Positions 10,681-20,700 of a stretch of DNA of 64,000 nt are shown piece after piece (position 1 is the stretch's first letter; every line of letters begins with the position of its first letter). The position numbers and the translations under genes are program-made. The notes below the pieces were generated by a model, which was not told where the DNA came from, ran no database searches, and was given only the letters and a program-made list of their open reading frames with translations. Location of the stretch: NCBI RefSeq assembly GCF_008831285.2, contig NC_045150.1, positions 12,753,868 to 12,817,867 on the forward strand, given 5' to 3'. The stretch comes from Nymphaea colorata (Eukaryota; Streptophyta; Magnoliopsida; Nymphaeales; Nymphaeaceae).

Positions 10681-10904
10681 CAGTGTTTGTTTGCTGCGCT
10701 TAACGGTATGCTTGCCCTGTCCCTTCTTGGGAGGGCCCTTCCCTCGGTGCTTCAGCATCTCGAGCTTCGCCAGGCGCTCGTGCTCGAGCCTCCCCATCAC
10801 CAGGGGGTCGTCCTTCTTGATGTCGTACGGCTACCACTCCGCCACCTTATCACCGATCAGCTTTTTCCAAATGATTTTGTGAGGAGATCTCTGCCCCGTC
10901 GGGT
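10681..10904 (-). pseudogene. mS33 pseudogene, copy 5 (truncated at MORF1-like junction)
   Basis: Minus-strand remnant reading QRSPHKI.WKKLIGDKVAEW, then a stop (TAG in place of Tyr), PYDIKKDDPLVMGRLEHER and a frame-shifted tail without the usual stop. Its 5' end is lost: after NPTG the sequence switches, at about 10904/10905, to MORF1-like coding sequence on the opposite strand. Confidence 0.8.
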
Positions 10905-11943
10905 TATGATGGAAAGATAGGACCGGACACGATCCTCTTCGAAGGATGTGACTACAATCATTGGCTGATTACCATGGAGTTCCCCAAGGACCCGAAGCCC
11001 AGCCCTGAAGAAATGGTCGAGACCTTCGTCCAGACGCTCACCAAGGTCGTCGGAAGGTGTCTCCGGCTTCCCTCTGTCCATTTTGTTTCTCTATCTCTCG
11101 GTTGGATTTAGCTTGATGTTGACTTTTCTTCCCTCCTGCTTTCACTTTTCTTCTCGTTTTGATTATTTTGTGGTTTCCATACTTCTGTTCTGTTCTCAGT
11201 TGATTGCCGGTTGTCTTCAGGTATGTCGTTCACCGTATTTCGGTGTGTTTATTCGTGGTCACTCGTTATCGTTTGATGGGTGTTATTCAGTAGTGTTGTT
11301 TGATGAATTCTGGAGGTGTTTGGAACAGTTACTTGACTTTTGTTGGTGTTGTGTTTTGTTAGATTGTGCTATATCATAGCATTTCTTTCTTTCTATCTTT
11401 TTTTTCTTCTAGTTTCATTAAGTTTTGGCTACAGATTGTCTTATGACTCTGGATAGAGTTGTGGTTCCACATTTGATCTGAAAGGTTGGTATTGTGGTCT
11501 CGAATCCGACCTAGTTTGTGCTGGGTCTACGTTATCTATTCTTCCTCTGGCGCTTTCCCTCATCGTTGCGCATTTCATCATGCACGCAGCAATTCTATGA
11601 CTGCGAAGCATGCTGACCATTTTACTTTTAAGACTCTGAAGAATGAGCACCATTTTACTTCGAGTTACCAACTTAGGAACCTGCATCTCTTGATGAAATG
11701 AGGATTTCATCATGTTTCTCAATATTGTCAACTCCTTTTCATTTGATTAACGTTCTATGGAGAGTCTTAGGATCGGAATGTGCTATAAACGGATAAACTG
11801 TCATTCAAAAGCTATGTGGCTAGGCCTACCACTAGGCCTGAACTCTCCATTGTTTGATGCTAGTCTAGTTATGGTAAGTGAATGGGTTTGTTATCTTGCT
11901 GGCATCAAGAAGGCGTCCTTGCCAGTAGGTTTATAACTTTATT

Positions 11944-12066
11944 CTTTCCTCTAGGCAAATCTTATTTTAAAAATGCGAGGGGTACTCCGACTGTTCTTCC
12001 CTGCCAGTTTTTTCCTCCAGGCAAAACTTGTGTATTGCAAAATACTAGGGGTACTCGACTGTTCTG
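11944..12066. repeat. Imperfect ~66-bp-spaced repeat in the MORF1-like intron
   Basis: TTTCCTCTAGGCAAAT...GGGGTACTCCGACTGTTC at 11946-11994 recurs diverged as TTTCCTCCAGGCAAAA...GGGGTACTCGACTGTTC at 12012-12064. Confidence 0.6.
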
Positions 12067-12512
12067 CTTTATTAGTTTGTACTGCTTTCCGTAGGTTATT
12101 GTTTCTCTGCTTAATTTTGAGATATGTTGAATGAACACTTCTATTTGGGCATCATATTCATGTTGATTTGGCTAGACATCAATGTGGCTCCTGGACGTGG
12201 TGAAAGAACTGTTGGGTCTTTGGGCTCTGTAAGGACGAGAATGTCCATTTTTATCAATGGTTGGATGCCTTCGGGTTTGAAAAAGTGTTTTGTCAAGAAA
12301 ATGGGAACATTTTTTTTTTCTTTTTAAAGCCATCTCAGCACTGCGTTCTTAGCTTATAAGATAGAATTTCTGTCTTGGTAATTGAAACTTTAGTAGTATA
12401 AACTATAAACATTCGTTTTTATTTACTGACATGCTTCTTGTTTCAAAAAAAAAAAATACTATTGCTTGGCAATGATTTGTCTATTTTCACTTCATATATA
12501 TCCGTGTTTCCC

Positions 12513-12630
12513 CCAATGGTCCACATAGCATAATGGATTTAAAATGATGTGAAGGATGTTTTAAATAGTTCTGCTGGACACTTTATTTATAAAACCAATG
12601 GTCCACATAGCATAATGGATTTAAAATGAT
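12513..12630. repeat. 36-bp direct repeat, 82 bp apart, in the MORF1-like intron
   Basis: CCAATGGTCCACATAGCATA followed by ATGGATTTAAAATGAT occurs at 12513-12548 and again, identical, at 12595-12630. This looks like a recent local duplication. Confidence 0.75.
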
Positions 12631-15337
12631 AGAAACTCATCTCCGAGTTGTCTCTGAAGGTTTTGAAATGAAAGAAAAATCTTGTTGGATATTCATTCAA
12701 AAGGACTTGATTAATAATTTGGCTTCTTACTTCTCCTTTGTTGCTACGGGCCATTTCATGTTCTGGTTATGTGGGAATTTATTTTATTGACATATAAAAT
12801 TTTAAGACACGTTTATTTGATTGTTTAGTGCTCCGGTGTTCGTTATCCTTCCTGTTTTCTTTCTTTTTTACCATCTTTTTTACCATAAGATACTGTATCT
12901 TGGTTATGGTGGATTGAAACAACTAATGAAGACTCGGCTGTTCACAGCGTGGAGGAAGCTAGAAAACGTATGTATGCTTGCAGCAAGGATTCAATCAATA
13001 CCCTCCACCATCTAATCGCCACAACACTATGCAAGGTGGAAGACAAGATTGTCCACCACCACCACCTGATCGCAAGAACACCATGCATGGTGGAAGACAG
13101 GATTACCCATCACCGCCACCACCACCTGATCGCCAGAACACCATGCAAGGTGGAAGACAGGATTATCCACCACCACCACCACCAGGGAATTTTTCTCCAA
13201 GTGGCGATTTCAGGAACTCCATGCAAGGTGGAGGACCTAATTACCCACCACCTCCACCACCAAGAAATTTTGGACCCAGTGGAGGTGATATGCATGGTTA
13301 TGGTCCTCCAGCTGGCAGAGACTTCACTCCACCTGGTAATAGAGGGTTTCCTCAAGGAGAAAGAAGAGACTATGGGCAGCAAGTTGGGGTGAGTTATCCT
13401 CAAGGTGAACAAAGGGACCCGATGGCTGTTGGTGGGAGAGATTATGCACCAGGCGGTGGGGATTTTCAGGGAGAAAGAAGAGGTCCTTTCCCACCATATG
13501 GGAGAGACCATGACCAGGGGGTTCAAGGTAATTATGTTCCTCCAGAGCATAGGGACTTTTCACAAGGAACAGGTAACAGGGATTCTTCACATTCTGCTGA
13601 AGGAAATTATGGGGGTTCCGGCAGTGATTATGCCATTATGGTTCAACTGGACATCCTCATGGTGGACAAGTAGGGCTTTTCTTTTTTCTTTTCGTTTTTT
13701 GGTTTGGTTTTTTGACAATTAAGTGAAACGTCTTGCAGTTATCTTTGTAGCATATAGTGTCATGACAGATATCGGTTGCTGTAAATATTTTTTGGTTGCC
13801 TGTGGAGAACATGCTTGTCCTGCTGAATGCTTTGTTCTCCTCTAGTTTTCTGGCTTGGGATTTCATAAGGAATGTGATGAACGACTTGATTACCGCTTGG
13901 TCTGTTCTAGACTAATACAATCTCCAGGAACAGATACAGATTGTAGGCTACTTCTGATAATCTGCAATTACAGAATCTGTCTCCCTCTGATAATCTGTAA
14001 TTACTGAATGTGTCTCTGATGGTGGAATTAGTGATCTCATCTTTTCTGCTCAATGCTGCACCATATTTATCACTATTAGTTGGTGGATTCATATCCTCAA
14101 TATTTGCTCCCTTTCAAGTACCTAGAAGTTTAGGCACCTTGTCCTCCATCAATCTGATGAATTACACAATTTGCTTCATTTTTGTATTGCATTACTGGAA
14201 ATGGTTTCTGGTGATTCAAATATATGGATACATGTCTTCCCTTGGTGCGAGTCACTTTTGCTCTGTTTGTTCACTGAATCTGACTTCATTTGAAGTTTAG
14301 GTGCGCGTCCGGAGGAACTGAGCTACCTGGGCAGGAGGTGGAGGTTACCCAAGGTGCCATAGTTCGCCCCGGCGTGAGTTGCTGCAGAGCTGGCGGTGGC
14401 GATTAGGAAGAGAAGGAGGAGGAGGAAGCGTGCCTCTCCAGTGGTCCTCGGTGGTGGTGGTGGTTCTCAGGCCATGGCGGGTGGCCGTTGCTGCACCTCC
14501 CACCCTGCCTCGCCTTCGTTAGTTTGTTATCATCGTCTCGACTCTCGGCTGGAGCTTCCTGCCTCACCGTCTAGCGTCTGCCCTGCTCACCTTCTGCCTT
14601 GCGTACCTGCAGTTTGGTACTGCAATCTATATTCAGGTTCGCGGGTACAATAAGCACAGAATCCAACTGACCAGTGACCATGCGCCGTTTTTACTTGCAT
14701 CAGCTCACAATATGCCTCTTGAAGGTAGCTAGATCTAGAAAAAGGAAAAGAAAGAACCTAATAAAATAAGCCTTGATCCGCTGGTCCTGCCCTCTTTCTA
14801 CCCAGATAAGTTTTTGTGGCTCAACGTCAAAACCTGATCCGTGTTACCCATCACTGATTATTTTTTTTTTCTCATATACGTTCATATGTAAAAACAACAG
14901 GATTCTTGATTCAGTTTCTGGTTCGAGGTTTCCATCAGAATGAATGTGAACAAGCACGGCGCCCACGACAAGTATCCAAATCCAGATAATTGTAAATCAT
15001 TAGATTTGATCTGAGGTTTAGTTCCAGAAGATCACACCCCAGTCCAAGATCTAATCATATGGTTTTGATTAGGATCGATGCTAACAGAGCCAATCTCTTC
15101 CTTTTTCATCTTTAATCATGTTTGTTAATTAGTCGGGTCTATCTGTCGCGACTTGGTTTCCACATTTTCAACTTAATTTTTGCCATCTGGTCTAGAATCA
15201 ACGGCACATATGATTCTCATTAAGCTTCATATATGAGTATATGAAGATCTGGTGGCTACCAGTTTCTCTCTCTATATATATACACACACATATACATTTC
15301 TGGCCAGTTTGGTACTAGACTCAGTTCAGCCTTATGA

Positions 15338-15340
<3 letters not shown>

Positions 15341-15413
<73 letters not shown>
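15341..15413. repeat. Compound (AT)n(AG)n microsatellite
   Basis: About 19 AT dinucleotides followed directly by about 17 AG dinucleotides. Confidence 0.95.
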
Positions 15414-15414
<1 letters not shown>

Positions 15415-16618
15415 GCAAACAGCATATATCACAGTATATGTGTACTAAATGAGACATTATGTTTGCAGACTAATTGAATAAGCTGAAGGCATTTTCAGTT
15501 ACTTTGGTTGTTTACCAGCCTAATTAGGTCCCATTGTAATTAGATGCCTAACCTATTGATGCCACATGCCAGCCTAATTAGTGTGAATAATATTAGTTTG
15601 CCCAACCAGTTCACCCTGATCCTCCACAGTTAGAGATGCATATGTATTGCCTATTTGGATCTATTAGTTAAATCTGATAAAAAAATTTGGATCCAACTAC
15701 GAGTCAATTTGAAACCCAGTATACAATTTCATAACCAAATTCATATCCAAATATGATCACTGACTGGGATCCGATAAAAATACCGCCTGAATACGTAGAA
15801 AAATCCAATCTTATACTACTTGGATCCAAGTTCAATCAACATAATTAAGCTGTTTGAGTCTGAATCCAAATCTAATTAGTCTTGGTAAAGGCTGGATTCA
15901 GTCTGGATACAATCGGTTTACATCCATATCCACAAACGGAGAACACAAGTCCACCAGGATGGATTTCCCTTCCGAGACTGATAATTACCCAGCAGGCTAC
16001 CTGACCAAACCCAGTGACCTGACCTTTACATTCAAGCCACCAACCTCCGACTTCAAAGTCCCACGCCACCATGGCATAAGGATTCGAATCAGGTGTACTT
16101 TTTACCATGTCCCATCTCGAGGGTTCACATATTTAAATTCGAATATAAAACAGTCTATGTCACATTCAAATCTGACTTTTGAATTCACAATATGAATATT
16201 TTTTTTTCACGTTCAAATCCGACTTTTAAAATACAGAACTGAGTCCAAACCATATCACGCTATGAGAACTGCACTTTTAAAATAGATGGGTATTGAATAT
16301 AAGACGTCTATTTAAAGCTGAATCAGTATCCAAGTTCAATCGGATATTTATTTTAAACTGAACTCAAATTCGATTGGATGTTATTTCTTAATCCAAATCC
16401 AACTTCTAAACATTATGTTGATTTTTTTTTTAACATTCACTTTTTGTTTTGTTTGTTTTTGTTTTTTTCTTTGCAGTTTGATTGGATATCTTATTCAAAT
16501 ATGATCCATTGACATCCCTACTCCTAAATAAAAATAGCAGCAAAACCTCATCTCACATCTGCATGTAAAAATGTCAGGACTTAGATCCACGAGGCGGTTA
16601 ATGCAACACGCAGGGGGC

Positions 16619-16672
16619 AAGGCCTGGTAGTCATAAGCAGTCAGTAAGGCCTGGTAGTCATAAGCAGTCAGT
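16619..16672. repeat. 27-bp perfect tandem duplication
   Basis: AAGGCCTGGTAGTCATAAGC plus AGTCAGT occurs twice in a row without change. Confidence 0.9.
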
Positions 16673-17738
16673 CTCCTTTTCAAATTTACATAACATCAAC
16701 ACCAATATGCAAATTAAAGTACAGTAAAACACGAAAGCAGACTTGACATCCTTGGGGATGAAAGGAAAGGTGAAAGTTTCAGGTCTCAGGATGAAATACT
16801 TATCATGCGAAGACAATTGAACATGCAGACCCAACTCCATAGGGCAAGGACAAGGATTCATCTACGTCACAAAGTCGTGACCAGGAGGACGAGAACAAGC
16901 AAGGGGACATGACACGTTGATGTGTTCAGGCATCACTGCAAGATAGGACAATGAACAAGAGAAGATAGGGAAGGTTTGAAGGAGAACATGGACTTCTTCC
17001 TTTTGTACTTGCGATGGAAGTTGCTTCTCCTCTTCCAGAAAACTTCATCAAACCAAGAACCCCCTTTCTCAAATCATGTTTCTTGTTGTGCCTGTGAAAT
17101 CAGCATTCTTCACCAGCCAATCATACTCTTCAATCACTTTTCTCTTTACGATCAGATTTCTCAGGGCGCCATGTTTCACGCCTTTTCTGACTGCTTCCGA
17201 GAAGGAATGAAACAAATAGCCACCATGAAGATATGGGCGGGGCATGTAAAGGCTGAAAAAGCTGTAACTTACGAAAACCTGATTGTACTTCCTCTCATGG
17301 TGAATTTTTTTTTTTTCACAGAAAATTTTGAAGAACTTGGAGTAGAATCAGCGTAATTTAGAGACAAACAGAAAAAAAAAAATTTAAAAACTTGGGCCTT
17401 GGGTGTCCTTGGATTCTGAAAAATAGCGGAGGAAAAAGTATTAGTTTGGTGCTCCCTAACATCTGCAAGCGCTGGGTGTAATTGTGTAAAGAAGAAAATA
17501 TCTGAAGGCAAAGCAAGGAGAGAAAAGTCATAGATCAGGAAATGTACAAGAACGTAGTTGACAAGGGCATGCACCAGTTACAGAATAATTATTATGGCAG
17601 ATATCATAAATAAGTCAGTATGTGATATCAATAAAGAATTTACTCACATAGCAGTGGCGGATGCACATGCATAGAAACTCCTCAACTGCACATGCACACA
17701 AAAAATTGCGGAAAACCAAGCAAAATTGAAGGGGACTT

Positions 17739-20700
17739 TCATTCATTGAACTTCATGCTTCCACTCTGCGAGCCATTTCCATTTCTTTTGCGAAGGGAAA
17801 GTCCGCCTAACTTTATACCAATCTTGCCTGGAGCAGCAGTCTCTTTCTCCTTGAAAAACAAATCTCTCTCTTTGCTTTTTGCGGGTGGAGGTGGGATCAC
17901 AGGAGCTGCCTGGATAGGTTCAGATTCTTGCGCCTCTCTTAGTGATGACCAAAATGGTGGGGGTGGCGGTGGCGGCAGATTTTCAAGAATGAAGGAATCT
18001 GATGAATTTGATGAGCTTTCAGATGGATCCTCCCTCCAAGCTTGGGCACAGGCCTTTCCTTTTCGATCTCTGGAAGACCATTTCAGGTAAAAGAAGTCAA
18101 CAATAGAAAGTTGAGCATACATGGTATAAAGAATCATGCGCAGAGCAATGAATGAATGCACGTAGCACAGATGACCAGCATTTAAAACCATCTAAGGGGA
18201 ATACTGCAGATGAGCGATACTACCACATGCAATCTAGGCCCACCAGCTGTGCATCAAATCATTTAACATGCATTTTTTGCATGTTAGCCATTTACCTTAG
18301 AAAGCATATTTGGTTTTCTTCTTTTGCTGTGAAAGTAGGACCAAAAATTTTCTATGCAAGACATGTTTGATGTGTCCTCACTAAAACTCTTGAAGAGGCA
18401 TAGGCTAAGACACCTATTTCAATAAGAAAATCCTTATTTATTTTCTAAAGAGAAACCGGCATTTGGACCGATACTCTATGGCTACTCAAAAGGGAACTAC
18501 AAGTAATTCATACTTCTGCAAATGCTTATGGTGGTAGCTGGAACGTGAAAAAGATGATAGTTACAAGTGACATGGTATTGGTGGTCCAGCAGGAAGGTTT
18601 TTTCTAAATACTGGGATCATTCACATTACATTGAAGAACTGGCTTTATACCATGAATATTATTACAATCACGGCCTGGCCTATTTAGGGAAATTGCACAG
18701 TGCTGGTTCTTAATAGTAATTAAATAGGATAATATTACGTAGCATGATTAGCGATCTTACTGGATAGCTGGTGACTCTCTCCTATGCAACAGATCTTCAT
18801 GACATGAGGAAAATAGAATGCAGAAGCATTTGATGCAATATGTCAGCAAATCAGCTTTACCTTTGAAGCAAACAATCAGCTTCCTCTTCATCTTCTGTTT
18901 CTTCATGGTTGACAGCAACACTTGATGAATTTGGAGCTGAGGGGAATTGATCTTCATGGTTGACAGCAGTACTTGATGAATTTGGAGCTGAGAGGAGTTG
19001 ATTGTCATGGCTGACAGCAGTACTCGATGATTTTGGAGCTGAGAAGAGTTGATTGTCATGGCTGACAGCAGTACTCGATGATTTTGGAGCTGAGAAGAGT
19101 TGATTGTCATGGCCGACAGCAGTACTCGATGATTTTGGAGCTGAGAAGAGTTGATTGTCATGGCTGACAGCAGTACTTGATGAATTTGGAAATGAGAGGA
19201 GTTGATCATGTTTAGTGAGCAACTGCTGCAGTTGCTCATTGAGTTCTATCGCTTGTGAAACTAGTTGATCATCACTGAAAAGTTCAAAAAGAAGAAAAAT
19301 CAATAGATACAGTGCATATGTTCAAATTTGTGCGTTTGCTTGTGTATGTATATAAACCTTTTTGCTGTATTTTGTGTATCTTTTGTTGTGTCTTTTTGTA
19401 TCTTTTTTGTTTTATTTTTTTATCGAAATAAGGCTTTGACCAGATTGGGCAGCCTGTTGAATAGTTCTGGGTGCCTAGATTTACGGATATGTTTGTGGTT
19501 GTGTGATTATGCCCCTACACCAAAGATTTTTGAAAATGCTCTACACCATGATCAACACTCATACTTACACCCATGTGAAATAGTCTCATGCTTTCCGAGC
19601 AATGTAACATCTGTCTAAGTGCATCTCATACCATTCACCTGGTCAGCTAAAATAAAGCTGGTTTACAACATTCTCACACTGTTAAATCATCAACATCTTC
19701 ATCAATCGCTTTCTGTGCAGGTAAATTTCTAGTTGCCTTTTTCTCCATTGTCTCTAGTCCTTCTCGTCAGTCTTTTGAAACATCTGTGGCCGATCTTGAT
19801 CCACTAAGTTGTCCTTCTTGCCACATTTGCTCAAAGATTTCCTAAATCCTTGGCTCTTTTTGTCAAGATCTGTAGCACAACTTTGTGATTCTCAAGTTGT
19901 GCTTGATCGCTTGATGCACCTGTCACAGCCTGGCCAACTTGCTCATTAGGTGTATATGAACTTTGAAGTAAGTCCATGGTTTGGCCTTAAGTGCCCAAGA
20001 AACTCAGTGTTTCTTAGATTTTCAATGCATCCAAATATCATCAAACAACTACAAAATTTCACAAAATAGGTACTAGCCGCAGGGTTTCACAACCCTTAGT
20101 GGGTAACCATATCTCTGGACGAAAGTGAAGTTTTCTTGTGTAATAAATCAAGAGAAAAAATAACTAATCAACAAAGGCATTTTGCCTGTCATGCTCATCT
20201 ATTGAGCCATGCCAACCCTGGACATGTTTTGATTTCAAATTATGCCTCATTGAGGTCCTCTTCCATGATGACTATCTCATACTTTTCTGTCTCAGCCGAG
20301 CAGGTTCACTATGGTCCTTGCACGATATTTATTCCCCTCCCTACATACCATTCTTCAGAATGTGCAACCAATTACAGACATCAACACCATAGACACTTGT
20401 TGAGAGTTGCAATCGGTTTTTCTTTGCTCTAACTTGATTATAAAAACTAAACCTGGCTTCCAAGGACCAAAACCATTAGGGCAATCAAAACCAACTTGGC
20501 CACCAAGACCGACCTTGGCTCTGATACCACTCGTTATGACAAAAAATTTTTCACTCATGTAGTGCCAAATATTGCCCAACCCTCAATGTACCATGGTAAA
20601 GTGCTCAAAAAGCAGATGGGCTGTTGAATGCGCCAAAAACATCAGTATCAATCAAAGCATAAAGAAGCTCCGTATATGCCAGTCTGCTAGACTGCAGGTC

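Larger units (their letters stand above)
5735..10904 (-). repeat. Tandem array of mS33 gene copies and ~305-bp repeat units
   Basis: Five minus-strand copies of a mitochondrial mS33 gene alternate with blocks of a ~305-bp unit. The shared word AATGCGGCC occurs at about 6334, 6639, 6943, 7800, 8105, 8404, 9330 and 10262, and partial units start at 9056 and 9982. Spacing inside a block is 299-305 bp. Each gene block begins with the same 3'-flank sequence (ATACCACAAGATTGACACT) and lies to the left of two or three units, that is, the units sit upstream of each gene on its coding strand. Gene-to-gene spacing is about 1.46-1.48 kb for the first two intervals and about 0.93 kb for the last two. The array ends abruptly at a MORF1-like fragment near 10905. 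Confidence 0.85.
10905..14321 (+). pseudogene. MORF1-like organellar RNA editing factor, broken copy
   Basis: Exon-like pieces of a MORF/DAG-family gene on the plus strand. Piece 1 (10905-11056) reads [13 protein letters not shown] then [15 protein letters not shown] and PSPEEMV, the start of the MORF domain, and ends at a GT donor. Piece 2 (12948-13669) opens in the correct phase with SVEEARKRMYACS, then jumps in another frame to QQGFNQYPPP and a long PPPP/GGRQDY-rich tail. A last exon (14301-14321) gives VRVRRN and a stop, like the end of Arabidopsis MORF1. MORF1 helps PPR proteins edit mitochondrial C residues. The N-terminal targeting region is absent, the middle of the MORF domain (the TTYQGFQ to DPVNKEYGG part) is deleted, and one base is missing near GSDYAHYG at about 13633. 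The introns are retained, so this is a genomic, not a processed, copy. Confidence 0.85.
14322..17738. other. Intergenic; GC-rich patch, microsatellite and AT-rich repeat-like sequence
   Basis: 14340-14660 is a GC-rich patch with an open frame that I cannot assign. It could be 3' flank of the MORF1 relic or old repeat sequence. 15640-16490 is full of permuted words such as GGATCCAA and TCAAATCCGA, typical of a worn dispersed repeat. No convincing gene was seen. 17000-17600 holds two short open frames without family resemblance. Confidence 0.5.

Noticed and set aside
12949-13392. His-rich open frame overlapping the proline-rich part of the MORF1-like relic
   Set aside because: It is the shifted frame of a CCA/CCACC repeat. 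Only its first 13 residues (the end of the MORF-type SVEEARKRMYACS) are meaningful.
14010-14300. Hydrophobic open frame ending just before the last MORF1-like exon
   Set aside because: It lies in the final intron of the relic, and hydrophobicity in T-rich intron sequence is expected.
14396-14653. Open frame of 85 codons in a GC-rich patch
   Set aside because: Arg/Ser/Pro-biased composition, no recognised domain, no clear splice or promoter context.
18905-19215. Regular 51-bp repeats considered as a CRISPR-like array
   Set aside because: There are no spacers; the repeats are contiguous, in frame and inside a plant exon.
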